A stretch of 64,000 nucleotides of DNA, from positions 744,001 through 808,000 of the forward strand of contig NZ_JAHXDI010000001.1 in NCBI RefSeq assembly GCF_023091865.1. The letters are read 5' to 3'. The first letter of the stretch is position 1. Each line of letters opens with the position of its first letter. Below, in pieces: positions 46,643-54,931 of this stretch. Made by a program: the position numbers and the translations under genes. The stretch is from Chromohalobacter moromii (lineage in GTDB: Bacteria; Pseudomonadota; Gammaproteobacteria; Pseudomonadales; Halomonadaceae). Under the pieces are notes generated by a model. That model saw only the letters and a list, made by a program, of their open reading frames with translations. It had not been told where the DNA came from and made no database searches.

Positions 46643-48322
46643 ATGCGACTCGATATCATGGGCGGCCTACAGAAACTGGGTCGTTCGCTCATGCTGCCCA
46701 TCGCGGTGCTACCGGTTGCCGGTCTGCTGCTGCGCTTGGGGCAGCCAGACCTGCTCGATATTTCCTTCATCGCCAATGCCGGCGATGCGATCTTCGCCAA
46801 TCTGGCGCTGATTTTTGCCATCGGCCTAGCGGTGGGCTTCGCTAGCGACAGTAACGGCGCCGCCGGTCTGGCGGGAGTCGTCGGCTATCTGGTACTCGAT
46901 GCGGTCCTGCACACGCTCAACGAAGACATCAACATGGGGGTGCTGTCGGGCATCATCATCGGCACCGTGGCGGGTCTACTCTATAACCGCTTCAAGGACA
47001 TCAAGCTTCCCGATTACTTGGCTTTCTTCGGCGGGCGGCGCTTCATTCCGATCGTCACCGGGCTCGCTGCGGTCATCCTGGGGATGATCTTCGGGGTGAT
47101 CTGGCCGACGGTCCAGACCGGCATCGACACCCTCGGCCAGTGGTTGATCGACGCCGGCGATCTGGGGCTTTTCGTCTACGGTGTGCTCAATCGCTTGCTG
47201 ATCGTCACTGGGCTGCACCACGTACTCAACAGCTTCGTGTGGTTCGTGTTCGGCAGTTTCGATGGCGCGACCGGCGACCTCAACCGCTTCTTCGCGGGTG
47301 ATCCCAGCGCGGGTAGCTTCATGGCGGGCTTTTTTCCGGTGATGATGTTTGGCCTCCCGGCGGCGGCGTTGGCGATGTACCATGCCGCGCCCAAAGGACG
47401 ACGTGCCCAGGTTGGCGGTTTGTTACTGTCGCTGGCGTTGACCGCTTTCCTGACCGGTGTCACCGAGCCGATCGAGTTCACTTTCATGTTCCTGGCACCA
47501 TTTTTGTACGTGCTGCATGCGCTGCTCACCGGCTTGTCGATGGTGATCATGAATCTGCTCGACGTTAAGCTGGGTTTTACCTTCTCTGCCGGGGCCTTCG
47601 ACTACGCGCTGTCCTACGGGCTTTCGACCAACGGCTGGCTGATGATTCCGGTGGGGCTTTGCTATTTCGCGCTGTATTACACGGTGTTCCGCTGGGCGAT
47701 TGCACGTTTCGATCTACCCACGCCGGGGCGCGAACCGGAAACCGCAGGTGCCACTAGCGCCCCGACCGATCTCGGGGAGCGTGGCCCAGCTTTCGTGCAT
47801 GCCCTGGGCGGGGCAGCCAATATGACCAGCGTGGGCGCTTGCACCACGCGCCTGCGGCTGGTGCTCGTCGACGACAATACCATCGATGAACCGGCGCTCA
47901 AGCAGCTCGGTGCACGTGGCGTGCTGCACCTACGCGGCGGTGGCTTGCAGGTAATCCTCGGACCGATAGCCGACGGCGTTGCCGACGAGATTCGCGCCGC
48001 GATGAGTGCCGAAGGCGCCGCGCCGAGTGAAGCGCCAGCGGTCAGTGAGGGTAGCGGATCGGATACGGTTAGCGTGGTGCGATTGAGTGCCGAACAGCTC
48101 GACCACTGGTTGACGGCCCTGGGTGGGCGCGGCAACGTCCAGGAAGCCACCGCCGTGGCCATGACCCGCCTGCGGCTTCGCCTCGCCGATGTCGCGAGTC
48201 TCGACGAAGCCGCGCTCAAGACACTCGGTGCGCAAGGCATTCAACGCATCGACGGCGGCCTGGTCCACATACTGCTCGGCGAACGCGCCCCCGGCGTCGC
48301 CGCAAGCCTGGGGGATCGCTGA
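46643..48322 (+). CDS. nagE: N-acetylglucosamine PTS EIIC-EIIB transporter with a second, degenerate EIIB
   Basis: 559 aa from ATG 46643 (MRLDIMGGLQKLGRSLMLPI). EIIC about 1-355, ten or so helices, with GVTEPIEFTFMFLAP substrate loop. First EIIB about 383-455 with phospho-Cys400 (SVGACTTRLRL). A second EIIB-like domain about 485-555 aligns (TALGGRGNV ... MTRLRLRL) but has Ala506 where the cysteine should be, so it cannot carry phosphate. EIIA comes from NagF. Imports GlcNAc as GlcNAc-6-P. Confidence 0.93.
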   Translation: MRLDIMGGLQKLGRSLMLPIAVLPVAGLLLRLGQPDLLDISFIANAGDAIFANLALIFAIGLAVGFASDSNGAAGLAGVVGYLVLDAVLHTLNEDINMGVLSGIIIGTVAGLLYNRFKDIKLPDYLAFFGGRRFIPIVTGLAAVILGMIFGVIWPTVQTGIDTLGQWLIDAGDLGLFVYGVLNRLLIVTGLHHVLNSFVWFVFGSFDGATGDLNRFFAGDPSAGSFMAGFFPVMMFGLPAAALAMYHAAPKGRRAQVGGLLLSLALTAFLTGVTEPIEFTFMFLAPFLYVLHALLTGLSMVIMNLLDVKLGFTFSAGAFDYALSYGLSTNGWLMIPVGLCYFALYYTVFRWAIARFDLPTPGREPETAGATSAPTDLGERGPAFVHALGGAANMTSVGACTTRLRLVLVDDNTIDEPALKQLGARGVLHLRGGGLQVILGPIADGVADEIRAAMSAEGAAPSEAPAVSEGSGSDTVSVVRLSAEQLDHWLTALGGRGNVQEATAVAMTRLRLRLADVASLDEAALKTLGAQGIQRIDGGLVHILLGERAPGVAASLGDR

Positions 48323-48353
48323 ACGCAGCGGCGTGTGGAAGCCGATCAGCTTG

Positions 48354-48381
48354 GGCCGGGCAGAATTGCCCGGCCTTTTTT
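48354..48381 (+). terminator. Intrinsic terminator of the nag operon
   Basis: GGCCGGGCA (48354-48362), loop GAAT, TGCCCGGCC (48367-48375), then six T residues. Confidence 0.95.
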
Positions 48382-48495
48382 GTGCCTTGAGGAATTCCCA
48401 AATCGCCGTTTCACACTGATTTTGTCACTTCCTGCTGGTGGCCTTAAATTCGGCTCACTTGAATACTCGCTGTTGGCCGGTCAATGGAGACTCTA

Positions 48496-49236
48496 TTACA
48501 GCGTCTCTTCCAGAAGCAGGGCCAGTCGCTTGTGGTGCAGGTCATCGGCGGCTGCATCGTAGGAAGGGGCGTCCTTGGCCGTGAAGCCATGGGCCGCGCC
48601 TTTGTAAAGCTCGGTGGTGAAGTGCACGCCGGCGGTGGCGAGGGCTTCGTCCAGGCGAGCGATCTGCTCTGGGGGCAGCAGTTCGTCTTTGTCGGCGTGA
48701 CCGAAATAGACACGCCCTTCGATATTGCCGACGACGTTCACAGGGCTGTTCGGGTCGTCTGCCTCGGCCAGTCGCGCCGAATGGAAACCGGCTGCAGCAG
48801 CCACGCGATTGGCATGTTCGGCCGCCATGCGCAGCGCGAAGGCGCCGGTCATGCAATAGCCGACCACGCCGATCTTGCCGCCCCCGAACTCGGGCTCATT
48901 GTCGATGCAGTTCAGCAGGGCGGCGAAGTCGCGGGACTGTGCCTCGGGAGTGAGATGGTCGGCATATTCGAGCAGCGTCGGGCGCACATCCGGATCGCGG
49001 AAGGACTTGCCCTCCGGGACGATGTGTCCGTTTGCATCGCGGTAGTAGACATTGGGCATCAACACGGCATAGCCGTCATCGGCGATTCGCTGAGCCTTCT
49101 CGTGATAGCAGGGGCGCAGGCCGCCGATATCGGTGAACAGTACCACGGCCGGTAGAGGGCCGTCGGCGTTATTGGGCATGAAGATATGCGCGTCGATAGT
49201 GCCGTCTGCGGCGGGGATTTCGATAGCACGAGACAT
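48496..49236 (-). CDS. Dienelactone-hydrolase-family alpha/beta hydrolase
   Basis: 246 aa. Nucleophile elbow GVVGYCMTGAFAL gives Cys in place of Ser, as in dienelactone hydrolase; the acid is in YFGHADKDELLP and the base in KGAAHGFTAKD. N-terminal stretch VVLFTDIGGLRPCYHEKAQRIA matches the family. True dienelactone breakdown is not supported by neighbours, so a general carboxyl-ester or lactone hydrolase role is safer. Co-oriented with the methyltransferase gene 65 bases upstream. Confidence 0.85.
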   Translation of the reverse strand: MSRAIEIPAADGTIDAHIFMPNNADGPLPAVVLFTDIGGLRPCYHEKAQRIADDGYAVLMPNVYYRDANGHIVPEGKSFRDPDVRPTLLEYADHLTPEAQSRDFAALLNCIDNEPEFGGGKIGVVGYCMTGAFALRMAAEHANRVAAAAGFHSARLAEADDPNSPVNVVGNIEGRVYFGHADKDELLPPEQIARLDEALATAGVHFTTELYKGAAHGFTAKDAPSYDAAADDLHHKRLALLLEETL

Positions 49237-49301
49237 GGATGAGCTCCGGGTTGTCGATGGCGAATGGATGTCGTCAAGGGCGACGGGCCCTGTTTCGCTG
49301 C

Positions 49302-49925
49302 CTAGGCAGGTTCGTAGCGGCTGACTTCCAGCCCTGAGCCCACCGGCAGCAACACGCTCGTCATGCCCGGCATGGCGCGGACGGCGGCAGCGTATTCTGC
49401 CTGGCCGCTGCTATCGCCACCGCCGCCACGGATCATGTTGTCGGCCACCAGGATGGCGCCGGGAGCGAGCTTGTCGCGAAAGGCCTCGAAACTCGGGAGA
49501 TAGAGGTCCTTCCAATGGTCGACAAGCACGAAGTCGAAGGGTCCGTCGAGACCGTCGATCAAGGCCAGGGCGTCTCCCACTTGGTAATCGACCCACTCGA
49601 CGAGCCCCGCGCCTTCGGCCATTTCCTTGGCAATCGCAGATTTTTCTGCTTCCAATTCGATCGTGGTCACTCGGCCGCCCGTAGCGCGGGCGGCATCGGC
49701 GAGCCAGAGCGTCGAGTAGCCTAGAGAAGTGCCCAACTCGAGAATGTGCGGTGCGTCGAGGCTGCTGGCCAGCAAGTTGATGAAACGACCGGCTGCTGGC
49801 CCTACCGCCATATGGCGATGTGGGCCACCATTTCCTTGCTTTTCCTCTTCGATACGCTGGTGATAGAGGCCGAGAGCATGCCGCATGGCATCGTTCATAT
49901 CGAGCCGGGGGTCGAAGTTAGCCAT
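49302..49925 (-). CDS. Class I SAM-dependent O-methyltransferase (COMT-like)
   Basis: 207 aa. SAM motif I is ILELGTSLGYSTLWLADAA; motif for metal/substrate is FDFVLVDHWKDLYLPSF; GAILVADNMIRGGGGDS follows. These match the small cation-dependent O-methyltransferase family (PF01596). Ribosome site AAGGAGA precedes ATG 49923-49925. Substrate unknown. Confidence 0.85.
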   Translation of the reverse strand: MANFDPRLDMNDAMRHALGLYHQRIEEEKQGNGGPHRHMAVGPAAGRFINLLASSLDAPHILELGTSLGYSTLWLADAARATGGRVTTIELEAEKSAIAKEMAEGAGLVEWVDYQVGDALALIDGLDGPFDFVLVDHWKDLYLPSFEAFRDKLAPGAILVADNMIRGGGGDSSGQAEYAAAVRAMPGMTSVLLPVGSGLEVSRYEPA

Positions 49926-50066
49926 GAAGTCTCCTTGGAGAAGCCGCCACCTATGGTGAGCGAGTAGTGCAGGTTTAGAGGATGATCATCGGTACGACAG
50001 GCCATGGTAATACAAACCGGCTTGATTCACTGTGCCTGTACATCTTTTCCAGGCGACGCGAGGCGC

Positions 50067-50148
50067 GCCGATATGCGGTAACCTTGGGGTGTCGAGAACC
50101 AACCGGGAAGCCGCATGCAGCCACATCTGATTGTCACGGATCTGGATA
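50067..50148 (+). repeat. 82-bp direct repeat, copy 1
   Basis: Matches 52473-52554 in 81 of 82 positions (A versus T in the third codon). It spans upstream leader, start codon and first ~11 codons of the HAD phosphatase gene. Similarity ends sharply on both sides. Confidence 0.95.
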
Positions 50149-50162
50149 TGATGACTGGATGA
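50115..50162 (+). pseudogene. Truncated 5' fragment of the HAD phosphatase gene
   Basis: Begins ATGCAGCCACATCTGATT and reads MQPHLIVTDLD, identical in protein to the start of the gene at 52521, then leaves the homology (MMTG) and stops at 50160-50162. A dead gene start or a rearrangement scar; the 15-codon ORF could still be translated because the leader is copied. Confidence 0.8.
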
Positions 50163-50274
50163 TCTGTCAGAGCGAGGATGTGGTGATTCACCGGGCGACC
50201 GTGACTAAATTCGGTATCCGGGTTGGAGAGGTTACGCTGTTTTTCACCCAGTCTAATCCAGACGGAGGTTCGTC

Positions 50275-50850
50275 ATGACGGTGCGCGCTGCTTTAACCGG
50301 CCTCGTCCAAGGGTTGGGACTGGCAGTCATGATTGGTTGGGGCGGTAGTTCAGCCCTCGCGGCGTCGTTTGCGGCTGAAAAGTCACTGGATGGGACTGAA
50401 CTCGTTTTGCAAGGGGCAGGCACCGCCAGTTATATGTTCTGGGATGTATATGACGCGGCTCTTTATGCACCGGCTGACGCTAGCCAGGATGCCATCATCA
50501 ACGCCGAGATACCGATGAGCCTGCTTCTCGAGTATCGGCGCGATGTGGACGTTGCGGATATTCGCAAGGCGACTTGGGCCACTCTGGACAAACAGTACGA
50601 GGTGAAGGCACGCGAGGCGATTCGCCCCAAGATCGAGACGATCCAGAATGCTATGACCGATGCCACTGATGGTGACCGCTATCGGCTTGACTGGAATCCA
50701 GACGTGCCACGACTGAGCCTGAGTCTGAACGGTGATAAGCGCTTCGAGTCGGATGACGTTGAGCTGGCGCGTGCCTACTTCGGTATCTGGCTGGCCGAGC
50801 CACCGTTGTCGGAAGAGCTGCGTGCCGCGCTGCTCTCACAAACGAACTGA
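50275..50850 (+). CDS. Secreted chalcone-isomerase-fold protein
   Basis: 191 aa. Signal peptide about 1-29 (hydrophobic LVQGLGLAVMIGWGGSSALAA). Mature part AGTASYMFWDVYDAALYAPA and LLLEYRRDVDVADIRKATWA match the bacterial chalcone-isomerase-like family (PF16036), short periplasmic proteins without proven catalysis. The end ARAYFGIWLAEPPLSEELRAALL is also typical. Role unknown; sits alone before an M42 peptidase. Confidence 0.8.
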   Translation: MTVRAALTGLVQGLGLAVMIGWGGSSALAASFAAEKSLDGTELVLQGAGTASYMFWDVYDAALYAPADASQDAIINAEIPMSLLLEYRRDVDVADIRKATWATLDKQYEVKAREAIRPKIETIQNAMTDATDGDRYRLDWNPDVPRLSLSLNGDKRFESDDVELARAYFGIWLAEPPLSEELRAALLSQTN

Positions 50851-51005
50851 CGTGGCAGATGCCTGGAGCCGAACGGACGCGTAGACGCCCACGCCCATGA
50901 CGCCGCAGTGTCGTGCAGAGCCTCGTGATGTTTGGCTTCAGTTAGTGGCCTGAAATCTGCCAGACTGGCCTCATATATCCCATGAATCCGCAAGAGAGAG
51001 CCTCA

Positions 51006-52268
51006 ATGAGCGAGACCAACCACCCTTGGAACCGGCCTATGCCGGAGCAGCAGTTCAAGCTGATGCGCGAAATCCTCGACGCGCCCAGCCCGGTGGGGCT
51101 GGAGGGCGCAATGACCTATGGCGTGCTCAAGCCGCAGTTCGAGTCGTTTGCGCCGAGCGATTGGCAGCTTCATCAGTACCAGGGCCACGCCGGCGTGGTG
51201 CTGGATACCCATCCCGGCCGCGACGACATGTTCAAGGTGATGCTGATCGGCCACGCTGACAAGATCCGCATGCAGGTTCGCTCGATCGGCGACGACGGCA
51301 AGATCTGGATCAATACCGACTCCTTCCTGCCCACGGTGCTGATCGGCCACGAGGTCAAGCTGTTCAGCGAAGACCCCGACAATCCCGGCAGCTACCGGGT
51401 GATCCATGGCGGCACGGTGGAAGCGCTGGGCGCCATTCACTTTTCCGATCCTGCCATGCGTGACGGCAGTAAAGGCATCAAGAAGGAACAGATCTATCTG
51501 GACCTGCAGATCCACGGCGAGAACAAGAAGCAGCAGGTACTGAACCTGGGCGTGCGGCCTGGCGATTCGATTATTTTTGATCGTCCCATCCGCCCCGGCT
51601 TCAGCCCCGACACCTTCTACGGTGCTTACCTGGACAACGGCCTGGGTTGCTTCGTCACCAGCGAGGTCGCACGGCTGATCGCCGAGGCGGGCGGCACCGA
51701 GCAGGTACGCGTGCTGTTCGCCATCGCCAGCTACGAGGAGATCGGCCGCTTAGGTAGCCGGGTACTGGCCGGGGAACTCGAGCCGGACGTGCTGATCGGC
51801 GTCGACGTCAATCACGACTATATGGCGGCGCCCGGCATCGGCGACCGACGCATGCAGCCGCTGGAAATGGGCAAGGGCTTCACCATGGCGGTGGGCGCGA
51901 TCGCCAGCGAGCAGCTCAATCGGATCATCGAGAGCACCGCCAAGCAGCACGACATTCCCATGCAGCGCGACATGGTCGGCGCCGACACTGGCACCGACGG
52001 CATGGCCGGTGTGCTGGCGGCGGTAGATTGCGCCGCCACCTCGATCGGCTTTCCGATCCGCAACATGCACACCATCTCCGAGACCGGCAATACTCAGGAC
52101 GTGCTGGCGGCGATCCATGCGCTGACATATACCATCCAGTCGTTGGACGCCCTCGACGACCCGCACCGCGAGTTTCTCGACAACCATCCGCGTCTCGACC
52201 GGGCCACGCCGCTGGAGCACCAAGGCTCGGCCAAGCCCGATGAAGGTGATGAGAATAGCGCTCTCTAG
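51006..52268 (+). CDS. M42-family metallopeptidase (glutamyl aminopeptidase/endoglucanase-like)
   Basis: 420 aa from ATG 51006, chosen for the AGAGAG before it; ATG 50982 has no ribosome site. Family motifs: LIGHADKIRM (His), GAYLDNGLGCFV (Asp), FAIASYEEIGRLGS (catalytic Glu pair), GVDVNHDY and MHTISETGN near the end. Two-metal aminopeptidase, usually a large cytoplasmic shell complex that trims peptides. The 16-residue insert around GGTVEALGAIHFSD is common. It lies inside the block bracketed by the 82-bp repeats. Confidence 0.87.
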   Translation: MSETNHPWNRPMPEQQFKLMREILDAPSPVGLEGAMTYGVLKPQFESFAPSDWQLHQYQGHAGVVLDTHPGRDDMFKVMLIGHADKIRMQVRSIGDDGKIWINTDSFLPTVLIGHEVKLFSEDPDNPGSYRVIHGGTVEALGAIHFSDPAMRDGSKGIKKEQIYLDLQIHGENKKQQVLNLGVRPGDSIIFDRPIRPGFSPDTFYGAYLDNGLGCFVTSEVARLIAEAGGTEQVRVLFAIASYEEIGRLGSRVLAGELEPDVLIGVDVNHDYMAAPGIGDRRMQPLEMGKGFTMAVGAIASEQLNRIIESTAKQHDIPMQRDMVGADTGTDGMAGVLAAVDCAATSIGFPIRNMHTISETGNTQDVLAAIHALTYTIQSLDALDDPHREFLDNHPRLDRATPLEHQGSAKPDEGDENSAL

Positions 52269-52274
52269 GCATTT

Positions 52275-52327
52275 AACTGTTCAGCATTTATCCGCCATGC
52301 TCCGCACGAAGAAAATGCTGAACAGTT
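52275..52327. repeat. 15-bp perfect inverted repeat after the M42 peptidase gene
   Basis: AACTGTTCAGCATTT (52275-52289) and AAATGCTGAACAGTT (52313-52327) with a 23-base spacer, 6 bases past the stop codon. No T-run. Could be a hairpin 3' end, a small repeat element or an operator. Confidence 0.85.
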
Positions 52328-52472
52328 GGGCGACTCAAGGAAAAAGCACGGAATGATCGGCCACACTGGCGTTGGAGTCGTCGATATCGCTCGTTCTGCA
52401 TATGGGGCTGTCCTGTTGTGAGATGCACCTTGACCAACAGTACGTGGCGCTAACGCCAGTCCCCAACTTCAG

Positions 52473-52554
52473 GCCGATATGCGGTAACCTTGGGGTGTCG
52501 AGAACCAACCGGGAAGCCGCATGCAGCCTCATCTGATTGTCACGGATCTGGATA
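52473..52554 (+). repeat. 82-bp direct repeat, copy 2
   Basis: Intact partner of 50067-50148; contains the leader with TGCGGTAACCTTGG, the ribosome site GGGAAG and the first codons of the HAD gene. Confidence 0.95.
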
Positions 52555-53321
52555 ACACACTGCTCAATGCCGAGCACGATCTCGATGAATTGACCATCGA
52601 GACCTTTCAGGCCTTGGCCGCCGAGGGCCATCATCTGGCGCTGGCATCGGGGCGTCACTTTCACGATATCACGGCGTTCCGCCGCCGACTGGGCGTGCCC
52701 GCCTATATATTGAGCACCAATGGGGCACATCTCTACGCGCCCGACGATAGCTTGATCGCCGAACAGTGGGTGCCGGCGGAGCTGGTGCGAGCGTTGGTCG
52801 AGCTGCCACGCGATGCCGATATTCGGCTCAACCTGTATACCGGCGACGAGTGGTTGATCGATGCGTCGGCGCCGGAGTTGAAGGCCTTGCATGCGCATAC
52901 CGGGTTCCACTACCGCGTCGCCGACCTCGAGGCGCACGATGGCAATGGGGTGGGCAAGGTGCTGTGCATCGGCGATCCCGTCGCGCTGGCGTCGTTGGAA
53001 CAGAGCATCAACGAGGCGCTGGGCACACGGGTACATGTGACCTATTCGATGGCCCACTCACTGGAAATCATGGCGGAAGGTGTCAATAAGGGCGCCACGC
53101 TGGAGCGTCTGTTGACGCATCTCGAGCTACCCGCATCGCGCTGCCTGGCGTTTGGCGACAACCTCAATGATGCTGAGATGCTGGCGTTGGCTGGCCACGG
53201 CTTCATCGTGGAAAACGCTCATCCCGAATTGGTGCGGCGCGTTCCTGACGCCGCACGCATCGGCCATCACCATCCTTATGGCGTTGCCTGGCAGTTGCGA
53301 GAGTTTTTCTCGCTAACCTGA
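52521..53321 (+). CDS. Cof-type HAD-IIB phosphatase
   Basis: 266 aa. Nucleophile motif LIVTDLDNTLLN (Asp9, Asp11), motif II LALASGRHF, motif III Lys in AEGVNKGATLERLL, motif IV LAFGDNLNDAEMLALAG. The cap domain is of the C2B type. Dephosphorylates sugar phosphates or nucleotide cofactors such as FMN; specificity not readable. Its 5' end is duplicated 2.4 kb upstream. Confidence 0.9.
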   Translation: MQPHLIVTDLDNTLLNAEHDLDELTIETFQALAAEGHHLALASGRHFHDITAFRRRLGVPAYILSTNGAHLYAPDDSLIAEQWVPAELVRALVELPRDADIRLNLYTGDEWLIDASAPELKALHAHTGFHYRVADLEAHDGNGVGKVLCIGDPVALASLEQSINEALGTRVHVTYSMAHSLEIMAEGVNKGATLERLLTHLELPASRCLAFGDNLNDAEMLALAGHGFIVENAHPELVRRVPDAARIGHHHPYGVAWQLREFFSLT

Positions 53322-53332
53322 GCCCCGGTGAT

Positions 53333-53773
53333 TCAATGCACGCTGATCACGTGGCAGGGGGCGGTGTGCGAAACCTTGTGCGAGACACTGCCGACGACGA
53401 GCCCGGCGATGTCGCTCAAGCCACGGCTGCCCATGACGATGGCATCGGCGTCCAGCGTCTTGGCCTGTTCGATGATCACTCGTGCCGGATCGCCCTGATG
53501 TAGCGAGCCTTCGACATCGGTGATGCCACGTTCGCTGGCAGCCTGAGTCGCGGCATCGAGCAGTTGCCGGCCGGCGCGCTCGAGTTGTTCGGCGCTGGCT
53601 TCCATGGGGACCGCGCCCACGCCCCAGACTAGGAGAGTGTCGTGGGCCAGCGATTCGGGAATATGCAGGATATGTAGGCGCGCACCGTCGGCGCTGGCCA
53701 GCTTGCAGGCGATATCGAGCGCCGTGCTGGCTGCTTCCGATCCGTCGACAGGAACCACGATGGTCGAGTACAT
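53333..53773 (-). CDS. Universal stress protein (UspA family)
   Basis: 146 aa from ATG 53771-53773 with GGAGGTTGCC before it. Begins MYSTIVVPVDGSEAAS; nucleotide loop GSRGLSDIAGLVVGSVSHKV (G-x2-G-x9-G-S) indicates an ATP-binding member. Converges on the HAD gene, 11 bases apart. Probably supports survival under stress; mechanism not specific. Confidence 0.92.
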   Translation of the reverse strand: MYSTIVVPVDGSEAASTALDIACKLASADGARLHILHIPESLAHDTLLVWGVGAVPMEASAEQLERAGRQLLDAATQAASERGITDVEGSLHQGDPARVIIEQAKTLDADAIVMGSRGLSDIAGLVVGSVSHKVSHTAPCHVISVH

Positions 53774-53887
53774 GGCAACCTCCGTATGTGCTGGCATTAA
53801 AGTCGGCACTTGCGATGCGTTTGGACGCGATTACGAGTGCACTCAATCTAGCCTAGTTGCCCAGTACGTGCCGCATCGTGATCTGGA

Positions 53888-54931
53888 TCAAGACGATGTG
53901 GATTGTTGGTTATCGCCTTGTGTTTCCAGCCGGCGCAGGCGCTGCCAGAGTTCGCGGCGCAGGTCAGCGAGGCGCGGGGCTTCGCCCTCGTCGAAGGGGA
54001 TCGGGCGTGTCATGCGCAGCGTTCGCAAGCCGAGCCGCGCGGTGAGAAGGCCTGCGCCGAGCCCTTGGCCGGCGCGAGTGGAAAGTTTGCCGGCCACGTT
54101 CATCGAGAGCAGGTCCATCCCGGCGTCCGTGGCAATCTCGCTGGCGCCGGCGAAGGCCATGTTGTAGAGCACTGCGCGAAATAGACGTAGGCGGCTGGCG
54201 TAACCGAGCTCCAGGCCGTAGAGCGCGGCGAGGCGGTCGATCAGACCGATGTTGCGCCACGCCATCAAGGCCATGTCGAAAAATGTCACCGGGCTAACGG
54301 CGACCATGACGGCGGTTTCACCGGACATGCGCGCGATCAATCGGCGTGCCTGGCGGTCGCGCGGGGCCAGGAGGTGGTGCGCCAGCAGGGTGCGTGTTTC
54401 CTGAGCGTCGTGGTGCGGCTGATGTGCGGCTTGAAAAGCGCGCCAGTGGGGGTCGTCGTCGCCTAGCTGCATTTGGCGCCGCAAGCGTTCGGCGAGCGTC
54501 TGCATGTCCTGGGACGTGGCTTCTTCGGGGGCGTCGAGTTGGTCACGCAATCGGGTGTGCCGCTTCAGACGCCGCAGACGCCATAGCTCGCGTAATAGTG
54601 CCACGGCACCCAAGCCCAGCGCCAAGATACCCAGTGCGCTCCAGGCGCCTGCCAGCCAGTCGCCGTCGAGGGTGGCGGTATACAGATGACGCGCGACTTC
54701 CAGGCTGCCTAGCGCTAGGGAGCCGCCGAGTAGAGCCATGAGCCCCCAACGGCGCTTGCGGGGTTTGCCCAGGCTGGCTTCGAGGGGAACCTCCGGCGCG
54801 CTATCCTGTGTGGCGAGCGGATGAGAAGCGCTTTCCGGGGGAAAGCGTTCCCCTGGCTCGGGGGCAGCCGTAAAGTGAGGCGGGGACTCAGGATCGACGC
54901 GAAAACGTTGTCCGGGGCGCGGCTCGCTCAT
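53888..54931 (-). CDS. ycjF: YcjF-like DUF697 membrane protein
   Basis: 347 aa. Hydrophilic N-terminus, two membrane helices at about 85-125 (LMALLGGSLALGSLEVARHL; WSALGILALGLGAVALLREL) and a C-terminal DUF697 region with a helical hairpin (MVAVSPVTFFDMALMAWRNI). Matches UPF0283/YcjF, which pairs with YcjX; here its ATG overlaps the ycjX stop by 4 bases. No psp genes nearby, unlike E. coli. Role in envelope stress is suspected from the family. Confidence 0.85.
   Translation of the reverse strand: MSEPRPGQRFRVDPESPPHFTAAPEPGERFPPESASHPLATQDSAPEVPLEASLGKPRKRRWGLMALLGGSLALGSLEVARHLYTATLDGDWLAGAWSALGILALGLGAVALLRELWRLRRLKRHTRLRDQLDAPEEATSQDMQTLAERLRRQMQLGDDDPHWRAFQAAHQPHHDAQETRTLLAHHLLAPRDRQARRLIARMSGETAVMVAVSPVTFFDMALMAWRNIGLIDRLAALYGLELGYASRLRLFRAVLYNMAFAGASEIATDAGMDLLSMNVAGKLSTRAGQGLGAGLLTARLGLRTLRMTRPIPFDEGEAPRLADLRRELWQRLRRLETQGDNQQSTSS

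Larger units (their letters stand above)
49926..50274. other. 349-base gap containing a duplicated gene fragment
   Basis: Holds the 82-bp copy of the HAD gene 5' region (50067-50148) and the leader of the chalcone-isomerase-fold gene. No other gene seen; a frame open from 49982 has no coding character. Confidence 0.7.

Noticed and set aside
48496-49925. Dienelactone hydrolase and methyltransferase considered as an aromatic-degradation cluster
   Set aside because: No ring-cleavage dioxygenase or chlorocatechol genes nearby; both families are broad.
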